DNA of 14,984 nt from Acidobacteriota bacterium (GTDB lineage: Bacteria > Acidobacteriota > Blastocatellia > Pyrinomonadales > Pyrinomonadaceae): positions 10,581 through 25,564 of the forward strand of contig QHXE01000241.1 in assembly GCA_003222835.1 (NCBI GenBank), read 5' to 3'. Position 1 is the first letter of the stretch, and the number at the start of each line of letters is the position of its first letter. Positions 7,310 through 13,933 of the stretch are shown here, in pieces. A program made the position numbers and the translations under genes. A model generated the notes under the pieces. The model had not been told where the DNA came from. It saw only the letters and a list, made by a program, of their open reading frames with translations, and searched no databases.

Positions 7310-9394
7310 GTGGGTTTGCTGGATGATGCAGTTGGGGCTCTTGATGCGTTGGCGAACGCGGGCGCGGCCGGCGGCGCAGCGACCGCCACCCCGAAATTCA
7401 TCCGCGATGAACCTCTGGTTGGGCAACACGAAGATTCCGGCGGCGCGGCCGGACCGGATCCCGATGGCTCGGGAAAATATAATGCTCTCGATACGGGCAT
7501 TCCCACTGAGTTTATTCATTACGGCCTGGTCCATGCAGACACCGGCAAGAAGTTCACTCACAAAAAGTTTTCTCCCAACGGTGCGTCTGCGGTACCCGAC
7601 GGCCACGCCATTATGTTCCGCGACGCGCTGCAACGCGAAGCCGTTCTCCTTCATGGCTTCGTCTCTTCGTGCGCGGTCGTGCTGCAGGAATATCTGAAAG
7701 ATAAAGGACCGCTCGGCGATGTGGGCGCTGCGGTGGGCAGTCTGATGGGCGGTGGGCCTTCCGCCAGCAAGCCCGATCCCACCCAACTCGACAGCATCAT
7801 TTCTGATATCAAGTCGACGGCGGATAGCATCAAGGGCGACACGATCAATTACGAGGATATTCACGAGGCGGGCAAGAAACTTCATCAGGCACGCGCCAAT
7901 TTCAACAAATTCTGCGAGTCTCTAAATGACTACTATCTGAAACCGCCTTCCGGCGAAGGCCCCGCCGGCGCGCTCAATCAGGTGATGAGCGCCATCCCTT
8001 CGATTCCCGGCGTCGGGAATACCATTCAGGTCGTGCAAAGATTTCTCTTCAAGATGTTCGACATCTACCTCGCGGTCTATCTTGAACTCAGGCGCAGTCA
8101 CGATCCGCAGCCCGTGGATGAATCGTTGACCAGCCACGAACGTATTATCGAACGCGCCTCGCATTGGATGACCATCGATGCGATCAAGACAGATTATGAG
8201 ACTTATGCCCTTATCTTTCCGGTGTGGTTCAAGAAACCGGAAAAGAAGGATGGCGGCGGCGATGACAAAGACAATCTGCTGAAGCCCGTCGAAGATGCCG
8301 TCAAAGATGTCGAAAAGAAAGTCGATGACATAAAGAAAGACATCTACGATTTTGCCGGCGCCAACCAGGAGCCGGAGGACACACCCGGAACGAAACAGAT
8401 CGAAGCAGTCTTCAGCTCGTTGAAGGGGAGCGAGAAAAAAGACAGCACCGCCCCGCCTGCGCCGCCGACCGGCGCGGACGCTACGATCAGCGCGCTCAAC
8501 ACGATGCTCTCCGACATCGGCGGCCTCCCGACATTTCTTAACCGTCCCATCCAGGAGGTTACGGCAGCCAATGTCGGACTTCTTGAAGAGGTCTTCAAAC
8601 GATTAATGGCCAAAGAAGCGTCCGCGCCGATCGACAACCAAATGTTGCTGGAAGCGGGCCGCCGATATCTGACTAACATGATCACTGGCATAGGCGTGGG
8701 ACTTGTCAGTGGCATGGTGCCCACAAGTTTCGGCGTTGGCGGCAAGACCTTTTCGGCGCATGATTTCATCAGCAAGGAATTAAACCAGTATCTGGGCAAG
8801 TTTACGGAGCCGATCCTGATTCTTTCGATCGGCGATCTCGCCGCCGCGCTCGAGCAGTCGCGCAAGAAAGCCGAAGCCGAGAAGGCGCAAACGATGGAGG
8901 TCTATCTGGGATGTTTGCCGTGGCTGACGGCGCTGATGTTTCGCAACACATTTTTTCCGATTTGGAATCTCCTCGCGGACAAGATTTTTGGCAGCGTGGC
9001 CGGCCCGCTAAAATCTGTCTTAGGTGATGCTAATTCCAAGCTCAACGCCGTTCGCGACCGCGTGGATCAGGCAAAGAATGCCGAAGATACTGCCGAAAAG
9101 TATGCCGACGCGGCGAAGGACGTCAACGTCGATGCGTCCCAGTTGGACAAGGCCAGCAAGCCGTTCGACGACGCGCAGGCTGCCGCTGACGCCGATGCCG
9201 CGAAGCGCAAAGCGGAACGAGACAAAGAAGCAGCCAAGAAAAAAGCTATCGATGATTTCGTTGACGACGATCAGTTGAAGAACAAAGATCAGAAGTTTCC
9301 CATCACGGCCCGCGTTGCGGATGGGCAGGGTTTGAAGGTTGAAGAAGAGTTGCCCAGCGTTCTACCCGAGGCCGGGGCGGCCGCCGGGGCTTAG
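7310..9394 (+). CDS. 694-aa mostly helical protein of unknown function in the vgrG-PAAR block
   Basis: I do not recognise a family. The protein has an Ala/Gly/Asp-rich N-terminus, then a segment with TGIPTEFIHYGLVHADTGKKF and PDGHAIMFRDALQREAVLL (about 60-115). Long amphipathic helical stretches follow (about 150-300). A Lys/Asp-rich predicted coiled coil is at about 328-347 (VKDVEKKVDDIKKDI). A Gly-rich hydrophobic segment is at about 455-485 (MITGIGVGLVSGMVP), and a hydrophobic stretch containing LGCLPWLTALMFRNTFFPIW is at about 533-553. A highly charged Ala/Lys/Asp coiled coil occupies about 570-665. No signal peptide. The Gly-rich and hydrophobic segments between coiled coils could insert in a membrane, as in pore-forming cargo, or could mediate assembly. 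GTG start with AGGAGG. It lies 13 bp after a LysM gene and is followed by PAAR, so it is a cargo or structural candidate. Gene call secure, function unknown. Confidence 0.85.
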   Translation: MGLLDDAVGALDALANAGAAGGAATATPKFIRDEPLVGQHEDSGGAAGPDPDGSGKYNALDTGIPTEFIHYGLVHADTGKKFTHKKFSPNGASAVPDGHAIMFRDALQREAVLLHGFVSSCAVVLQEYLKDKGPLGDVGAAVGSLMGGGPSASKPDPTQLDSIISDIKSTADSIKGDTINYEDIHEAGKKLHQARANFNKFCESLNDYYLKPPSGEGPAGALNQVMSAIPSIPGVGNTIQVVQRFLFKMFDIYLAVYLELRRSHDPQPVDESLTSHERIIERASHWMTIDAIKTDYETYALIFPVWFKKPEKKDGGGDDKDNLLKPVEDAVKDVEKKVDDIKKDIYDFAGANQEPEDTPGTKQIEAVFSSLKGSEKKDSTAPPAPPTGADATISALNTMLSDIGGLPTFLNRPIQEVTAANVGLLEEVFKRLMAKEASAPIDNQMLLEAGRRYLTNMITGIGVGLVSGMVPTSFGVGGKTFSAHDFISKELNQYLGKFTEPILILSIGDLAAALEQSRKKAEAEKAQTMEVYLGCLPWLTALMFRNTFFPIWNLLADKIFGSVAGPLKSVLGDANSKLNAVRDRVDQAKNAEDTAEKYADAAKDVNVDASQLDKASKPFDDAQAAADADAAKRKAERDKEAAKKKAIDDFVDDDQLKNKDQKFPITARVADGQGLKVEEELPSVLPEAGAAAGA

Positions 9395-9473
9395 TCCTTC
9401 CGGCGTACCGGCAGCACCGTCTGCTCCAGGTCTTTAAACCAAATATGAGGTACACTTCGATGCGCAGGACAAT

Positions 9474-9538
9474 GATGTTCAGAGTAGTAGTTGGGTCTTC
9501 GCTGCCAATTGCCAAAGAAAGTTGGCACTCTGAACATC
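9474..9538. repeat. 12-bp perfect inverted repeat upstream of PAAR
   Basis: GATGTTCAGAGT at 9474-9485 is matched by its exact reverse complement ACTCTGAACATC at 9527-9538. The 41-base interior holds a smaller hairpin (GCCAA ... TTGGC, about 9511-9526). The right arm ends 9 bases before the AAGGAGG site of the PAAR gene. It could be a structured 5' leader or attenuator, an operator with widely spaced half sites, or the footprint of a small inserted element. No run of T follows, so it is not a normal intrinsic terminator. Confidence 0.6.
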
Positions 9539-9547
9539 TGTACCTGC

Positions 9548-9554
9548 AAGGAGG
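9548..9554 (+). promoter_or_regulatory. Shine-Dalgarno AAGGAGG for the PAAR gene
   Basis: AAGGAGG lies 5 bases before ATG 9560 and fixes this as the start rather than the in-frame TTG at 9491. PAAR proteins normally begin within a few residues of the first P-A-A-R, which also agrees. Confidence 0.85.
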
Positions 9555-9559
9555 TTGAA

Positions 9560-9850
9560 ATGCCACCAGCAGCGCGCGTGGGCGATATGCATATCTGCCC
9601 CATGGTTACCGGGGTAGTGCCACATGTAGGCGGTCCAATTCTGCCACCTTGTTGCCCGACCGTGCTCATCGGAATGATGCCGGCAGCGCGCGTCGGGGAC
9701 ATGGCCACCTGCGTCGGGCCTCCTGATGTAATTGCGACAGGCAGCATGACGGTGCTAATCGGAGGCCAGCCGTCAGCCCGAATCGGCGATATGACAGTCC
9801 ACGGCGGCGTAATCGTCTTGGGTTATCCGACTGTGATCATCGGCGGGTAA
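9560..9850 (+). CDS. PAAR-domain spike-tip protein
   Basis: 96 residues, the whole protein being a PAAR domain with no extension. PPAARVGD at the start, PAARVGD in the middle and PSARIGD near the end are the repeated PAAR-type motifs. His and Cys residues suitable for the tip metal site are present (for example MHICP, CCPTV, DMATC). PAAR proteins cap the VgrG trimer, sharpen the spike and can tether effectors. Because this one has no toxin domain, cargo must attach non-covalently. The next gene (FHA-DUF4123) starts 3 bp after its stop, so the two are surely co-translated, which fits an adaptor that loads cargo onto this spike. Identity very secure. Confidence 0.95.
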   Translation: MPPAARVGDMHICPMVTGVVPHVGGPILPPCCPTVLIGMMPAARVGDMATCVGPPDVIATGSMTVLIGGQPSARIGDMTVHGGVIVLGYPTVIIGG

Positions 9851-9853
9851 GCG

Positions 9854-10969
9854 ATGAAGCTCGTTCTGGAGGTCACCTCAGGCCCTTTTCAGGGCCAGCA
9901 GATCCAAGCCAAGGCCGGCGAGACTGTCAGCATAGGCCGTACGCCCAAGGCAAGCAATCCCTTAGCAGACAACTTCATGTCCGGCGCACACTTCGCTGTA
10001 GAGTGCGATGCGAACGGGTGTCGATTGCGTGATCTGAACAGCCGCAACGGAACCAAACTGAATAATGAACTGGTAACTGAAGCCGTCTTAAAGAATGGCG
10101 ATCAGATACACGCGGGCCGTACGAATTTCCTGGTTCGAATCGAGGCCGTTCCTAAGATTGAATCCGTTCCTGCGCCAGCTCCCTTGAAACCGGGCGAGGT
10201 TGCTACTGGGGCCGTTGCTCAACAGCCCTCATCACGCGGCAAGAAGGCAGAGAAGATCAAGCCCCCTGCTCCGCCGTTAAGCAAAGGCATCCCACCTCGA
10301 GAGATTAAGACCGAACGGCGAATGACCGCAGTTGAGCCCGCGCCGCAAATCGAGAGCGCGCTGCCAACACCACCAATCGAGCGAGTGCCATCTCCATCGC
10401 CGCCGGCTGAGGTTATCCCCGCGGCTGCTCTTGATTCGTATGAAGCCGCGACTCCGGACGGGCGCCTGCTCCATATTCTGTCCAATCAGCCCCAAACGTT
10501 GATGGCGTTGATCGACGCGGTACACGATGGCAAGGTGCTCGAGCTTCTGCGAACCACGGGCGAACAATATCAATCCCTCTATCGCAGCGAGCAAAACCCG
10601 AAGATCGCTCCCTATCTTGTTCGCCCGCCTCCGCGCTCTGAACTTCTCAAGCAGATGATCCAACGTGGTTGGGGACATCAATGGGGAATTTATCTTACTT
10701 GCCCTCTGTCACTCCCGGAGTTGCGCGAACACTTTCGCACCTCGCTGATGGTGTCGATGCCCGATGGGATGGAACTCTTCTCGCGATTTTACGACCCGGT
10801 TTTCTTTCGTACGTTCTTAGAAACCTGCACGGCTGACGAAGCCGCAAAATTCTTCGGCCCCATAACTTCTTATTTCATGGAAGACGAACGCCCTGAAATT
10901 CTCTTGCAATTCACGAAGAGCAAATCTGGGGCCGAGAAGAAGGGCCATTTATTATCGGTCCTGACGTAA
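9854..10969 (+). CDS. FHA-DUF4123 fusion, probable effector-loading chaperone
   Basis: 371 residues. N-terminal forkhead-associated (FHA) domain at about 1-98 with the phosphothreonine-pocket pattern intact: Gly28-Arg29 (SIGR), Ser43-x-x-His46 (SGAHF), and NSRNGT with Asn65-Gly66. A Pro/Ala/Glu-rich linker spans about 100-195. A DUF4123-type domain spans about 205-360 (LLHILSNQPQTLMALID, W-G-H-Q-W-G-I, LREHFRTSL, FSRFYDPVFFRTFL, CTADEAAKFFGP). DUF4123 proteins are known adaptors that bring cargo effectors to VgrG/PAAR, and FHA domains bind phosphothreonine; some type VI systems are switched by Thr phosphorylation. The fusion suggests phospho-dependent cargo loading (inference). It is the last gene of the plus block; its stop faces the minus-strand block 9 bp away, with no terminator hairpin visible. 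Confidence 0.88.
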   Translation: MKLVLEVTSGPFQGQQIQAKAGETVSIGRTPKASNPLADNFMSGAHFAVECDANGCRLRDLNSRNGTKLNNELVTEAVLKNGDQIHAGRTNFLVRIEAVPKIESVPAPAPLKPGEVATGAVAQQPSSRGKKAEKIKPPAPPLSKGIPPREIKTERRMTAVEPAPQIESALPTPPIERVPSPSPPAEVIPAAALDSYEAATPDGRLLHILSNQPQTLMALIDAVHDGKVLELLRTTGEQYQSLYRSEQNPKIAPYLVRPPPRSELLKQMIQRGWGHQWGIYLTCPLSLPELREHFRTSLMVSMPDGMELFSRFYDPVFFRTFLETCTADEAAKFFGPITSYFMEDERPEILLQFTKSKSGAEKKGHLLSVLT

Positions 10970-10978
10970 CGAGCAAGT

Positions 10979-11875
10979 CTAAATGATGGCGGAAGGACCA
11001 GCGTAGAACTTCATGCTTTCGCAGTACATCCCGACCGTGACAGGAAGACTGGTTTTTGTGCGCAGGGCCGAAGAGCCGGCGATTTCGCGAATCCCCAGAC
11101 CGCCGAACTGGATTCCAAAATACGCTTTGCTCGAATGGGGCGCGAAGAATTCGAGGGTCCCTTTCTTTTCAAATTGCGGGCTATTGTTCCCTTTGGCGAC
11201 AAAATCATCGAGCCATTTAAAGAACCCGGTAGCGTACATCTCAGGAAGGCGAATGACGAGGTCGGAATATTCCAGCGACCCGGCTTCCTTCTGGGCGTCG
11301 CGGGACTCACCGATGTAATCCTCAGCCACTTTCTGCCCCAGGCTCAACGAATCGATCTTCGTCACATAAGCGCAGTCAGTCTCCAAGCCGTCAATCCGGA
11401 GCCGGAAATCGCTGATGTTCCATGCCTTCGGCAATGAAGAGATATATACTCCCGGCTTGGCGCTGGCCTCGGCCCCCGTCGAACGGGTGACCTCCGGGCT
11501 GATCTTGACGGTCATAAATGCGGCTTCGTTTGCCGATTTGTCCAGTTTAGGGAGGATGAGTGAACTCACGAGCGCATGCATAAACTCCAGGCGAGCGGTC
11601 GGCGCCTGTCTCTGATCCAAAGCGACCACGGCCCCGTTTTTACGCGACGCAGATCCTCCAAAGGTGGCGCCTAGCCATTCATAGAAGCCCCGAGACATTC
11701 CCGTTCCGCAGCTAAGTACCATGTCCTGGTATTTCACTGAAGAGATGTGCTTGTGTCTGATATTATCCGCGCCGGCGCTCTCCAGGATCACGTCCGCCTG
11801 GATTGTTCCTCCGGTGAAAGCAAAAAACCTGCCTGCGGGCTTTCCATCGATTTCGAGTAGATAGTTTTGTTGCAT
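10979..11875 (-). CDS. tandem tail-tube-like (gp19/Hcp-fold) protein, two fused copies
   Basis: 298 residues. The two halves share a pattern typical of phage/injection-system tube subunits. Half 1 (about 1-140): L-x-I-D-G near the start, SVKYQDMVLSCG, FYEWLGATFGG, then VALDQ and MTVKISPEV. Half 2 (about 150-298): FRLRIDGLETDCAYV, SLEYSDLVIRLPEM, FFKWLDDFVAKG, then LEFFAPH and VTVGMYCESMKFY. This matches the tail-tube fold (T4 gp19 family, related to Hcp) used twice in one chain. A tube ring normally has six identical subunits; three copies of this protein could make a pseudo-hexamer. ATG 11875 is preceded by AAGGAG (plus-strand 11883-11888) at 7 bases. It lies downstream of the sheath fusion on the same strand, separated by a broken gene. 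Family assignment is by pattern only and needs a profile search. Confidence 0.65.
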   Translation of the reverse strand: MQQNYLLEIDGKPAGRFFAFTGGTIQADVILESAGADNIRHKHISSVKYQDMVLSCGTGMSRGFYEWLGATFGGSASRKNGAVVALDQRQAPTARLEFMHALVSSLILPKLDKSANEAAFMTVKISPEVTRSTGAEASAKPGVYISSLPKAWNISDFRLRIDGLETDCAYVTKIDSLSLGQKVAEDYIGESRDAQKEAGSLEYSDLVIRLPEMYATGFFKWLDDFVAKGNNSPQFEKKGTLEFFAPHSSKAYFGIQFGGLGIREIAGSSALRTKTSLPVTVGMYCESMKFYAGPSAII

Positions 11876-11893
11876 GATGCAGCTCCTTCAACT

Positions 11894-12125
11894 ATGCGCT
11901 CACGTCCGACCTTAGTCTCATGTATCATCCCCAGATATCGCACGCCGTCAGCAAATCTCATTCAGGAACCGTCGATCGTTTTCTGGCCACATCAACCGTC
12001 GATGTCCAGGATCGGGTTTGGCCCACCCTTGGCAATCGGCGCGGCATTGAGCAACCGCTGGACCATTGTGACATCGTCGTCAACGTTGATACCGGCCTGC
12101 CCACAGATTGGGAAATGTCTGGCAT
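11894..12125 (-). pseudogene. frameshifted remnant of a peptidoglycan-binding-type gene
   Basis: Read on the minus strand from ATG 12125, the frame gives MPDISQSVG and then runs out. Shifting by one base at about 12098 continues as AGINVDDDVTMVQRLLN and KGGPNPILDIDG to an in-frame TGA at 11994-11992, after which CGQKTIDG follows directly. This order (SVG-x-x-G-x-N...DDV-x-x-VQ-x-LLN...GGP-x-P-x-L-x-x-DG-x-CG-x-KTI) is the usual start of one peptidoglycan-binding repeat family. A single lost base would restore SVGKAGIN. Further remnants (RFLNEI, then FADGVRYLG) continue in shifted frames to about 11894. At least one frameshift and one stop have accumulated, so it is not functional as written unless frameshifting or sequencing error is involved. 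It occupies most of the 339-bp gap between the sheath and tube genes. Confidence 0.7.
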
Positions 12126-12214
12126 CGGAATTACTCTGTTCAGATCTGATTAGCCTGGGGGGATGTCTCTTGGGGGATGGCTCGTCTCACATCCAAATCA
12201 AAAAACTCCGATTA
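12126..12214 (-). other. spacer between sheath gene stop and pseudogene
   Basis: Together with the pseudogene this makes up the 339-bp gene-free stretch 11876-12214. It contains CATCCCCC twice on the minus strand six bases apart and a T run shortly after the sheath stop, but no hairpin before that T run. I see no gene, terminator or clear promoter. Confidence 0.3.
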
Positions 12215-13831
12215 CTAATCCCATCGGCCACGCAAACTAGTTCCGGCGATCGATTGAAACATTCCGAGCCGGATCGTGTCGGAGTCTTTCATCGAGAGCA
12301 GCGGCATCAAGCCGCGGTCGATGATCTCTTTGGCGGCGCGCACTGTCAAAAGAGCTTCCGCGCACGGTTTTATCTCCGACTCACCGTTTCTTTCGAATAT
12401 GTGCAACGGAAGACCTTCGATTTCCAGCGCATCGCTAGGACGAAAGTCCCAACCGTTTTTGCTGAAACCTTTGGCGAGCAGATATGCGACGGCGAAAGCG
12501 GGATTAGCCCACAGGTAAGATTCGTGTCGCGCGGAAATGCTATCGTCAGCACCCAGCTCTTCGAAGTCAAACTCTTCGGTTGGGTCCGTCTCTTTGCCGT
12601 AGGGCAAACGCAAGAGAAAGCGCGGCAGCGCGAGACCAACGTAAGCGGCAGAAGGAAAACTGATCAGATTCTTCCAACGCTCCTCGACCTCAGAAGCTAA
12701 CGGCAACCGCCAGTCGTCCGGATCCGGCGTGGCGGCTAGAGACTCGCAGCCGAGCAAGTGCGGCGTCGTTCCGGCGATGAAAGGTGCGCCGGCTTCTTCG
12801 GCGATGAGGGAGATAATCTTTATCAATCCTGAATCAGTAGTTGATCCGGTCGCTACCGCTCGCGGTACTGATACGAAATCGAAAATGAAATTGCCGGCTA
12901 TCACGGCCCAGGGAATGCCACCGGAGGTGCCGACCGTCTGTTCGACCAGGAGTTTATAGAGAGCAGTCGAGCGAAAGTCTTCGTGTGAGTCCATGTCGGC
13001 TTTGAACTCGTCGAATGAAATGTCGAGCAGGTAAAGCTTTAGATCTGTTCCCGTTTCAAGGCGCATGACAAGAAAGTCGAGAGCGCGCCACGCTGATTCG
13101 AGCGCTTGGAAATCCGGATGATGAAGGATAGCTTTCATGTTCCCGGCGATGCGCTTATCGACTGCCTCGATCAATTGATCCTGATCAGGCTCGATGTCCG
13201 GCACAAGGTAAGGTTTCACCGCCGCTTTCGCCAATTCTGCAATCTCCGGCGAGACTTCTTCCGTTGGTTTACTCAGCTTTGTCGAAGATGCTTTCGATCC
13301 GCCCGCCAAAATTTGATCGAGAAGATTTTCGTCCAAAGGTGAGGCTGCGAGACCCGGTTCTTCAGGCGGAGCTTCGGGTGTTGATGAACTTGTGGACTCG
13401 ACACGCGCCGGCTCGCTCCATTCACGCACCTCGACGGCACTTTCGGCAAAAGTTTTTGGATTGCTCAACTTGGCACGCGTGCGGCGCAAACGGTCGAAGA
13501 TCTCTAGTTCGCTGAACAGGCGATCGGGGTGAAAATCATCGAGCTGATTGAAGGTGACTGTCAGAGATTGGCTGCCGTCGCTGGTGAGCGGGATGTAAAG
13601 TTTGACTCCCAGTCGGGCGATTAACTGGTCGAGATTGTCGCGATCCACGAGCAGGGGACGCCAGGCCTTTAATTCTTCGCTCGAAGCTGAGAGCCCGCGA
13701 TTTCTACGTCCGCTCCAATCCCCGATCAGCAGCACTCGAAAAGGCCGATCATCGGATGGCAGAGCGTATGCTTGTTCCATCGTTGCGACAAGCTCGCCCT
13801 CAACGTCGGCTAAGGCAAATGTTTCCGTCAT
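12215..13831 (-). CDS. tssBC: fused TssB-TssC contractile sheath protein
   Basis: 538 residues. Residues about 28-130 look like the small sheath subunit TssB: RPFRVLLIGDWSGR, the RDNLDQLIARLGVKL block, then LTVTFNQLDDFHPDRLF and LRRTRAKL. A Ser/Pro/Glu-rich linker spans about 140-190. Residues about 215-538 look like the large subunit TssC: LIEAVDKRIAGNMKAILHHP, FQALESAWRALDFLV (canonical position), LLDISFDEFKADM, WAVIAGNFIFDF, FPSAAYVGLALPRFLLRLPYG, and EGLPLHIFERNGESEIKPCAE. In most type VI systems these are two separate proteins that interlock to build the sheath; here one chain would do both. The chain ends LRGRWD soon after the last TssC block, shorter than usual TssC C-termini. The ribosome site is weak (AGAAG directly next to ATG) and lies against the long inverted repeat. 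Function as sheath is strongly indicated; ClpV recognition is unknown. Confidence 0.88.
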   Translation of the reverse strand: MTETFALADVEGELVATMEQAYALPSDDRPFRVLLIGDWSGRRNRGLSASSEELKAWRPLLVDRDNLDQLIARLGVKLYIPLTSDGSQSLTVTFNQLDDFHPDRLFSELEIFDRLRRTRAKLSNPKTFAESAVEVREWSEPARVESTSSSTPEAPPEEPGLAASPLDENLLDQILAGGSKASSTKLSKPTEEVSPEIAELAKAAVKPYLVPDIEPDQDQLIEAVDKRIAGNMKAILHHPDFQALESAWRALDFLVMRLETGTDLKLYLLDISFDEFKADMDSHEDFRSTALYKLLVEQTVGTSGGIPWAVIAGNFIFDFVSVPRAVATGSTTDSGLIKIISLIAEEAGAPFIAGTTPHLLGCESLAATPDPDDWRLPLASEVEERWKNLISFPSAAYVGLALPRFLLRLPYGKETDPTEEFDFEELGADDSISARHESYLWANPAFAVAYLLAKGFSKNGWDFRPSDALEIEGLPLHIFERNGESEIKPCAEALLTVRAAKEIIDRGLMPLLSMKDSDTIRLGMFQSIAGTSLRGRWD

Positions 13832-13836
13832 CTTCT

Positions 13837-13933
13837 AGTCAGAACCGCTGCGTTAGCGGGCGGTTGACCTTGAGTAATCCAGAGAGACTCAATGCCAGAG
13901 ATCAACCGCCCGCTAACGCAGGCGGTTCTGACT
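13837..13933. repeat. long imperfect inverted repeat with inner stem between two genes
   Basis: Left arm 13837-13867 and right arm 13902-13933 are reverse complements over 31 bases except for one extra base in the right arm. The core of each arm reads GCGTTAGCGGGCGGTTGA on one strand. The 34-base centre contains a second 6-bp inverted repeat (TTGAGT 13870-13875, ACTCAA 13887-13892), so a long cruciform or RNA hairpin with an inner stem is possible. The right arm forms the last codons and the TGA stop of the 261-aa gene. The left arm abuts the 5-base leader before the sheath start codon. It has the look of a dispersed palindromic (REP/MITE-like) element; genome-wide copies cannot be checked here. 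Confidence 0.85.

Larger units (their letters stand above)
9395..9559 (+). other. 165-bp gap before the PAAR gene; no gene seen
   Basis: The longest gene-free gap inside the plus-strand block. It contains a 12-bp inverted repeat (listed separately) and a strong ribosome site. The frame is open leftward from the PAAR start to a TTG at 9491, but nothing in that extension looks like PAAR, and the site just before ATG 9560 argues against it. On the minus strand the gap reads as an open frame but resembles nothing I can name. A promoter for the PAAR-FHA pair could be here; I see no convincing -35/-10 pair. Confidence 0.4.

Noticed and set aside
9391..9500. Possible transposase or mobile-element fragment on the minus strand before PAAR
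   Set aside because: The minus-strand translation has aromatic and basic residues but no recognisable transposase motif; similarity could not be supported by eye.
9491..9559. N-terminal extension of the PAAR protein from an in-frame TTG
   Set aside because: AAGGAGG sits 5 bases before ATG 9560, PAAR domains normally start right there, and the extension overlaps the inverted repeat.
11867..12700. 277-codon plus-strand open frame across the tube/sheath gap
   Set aside because: It runs antisense to the TssBC gene, has Arg/Ser-rich low-quality composition and no ribosome site; a shadow frame.
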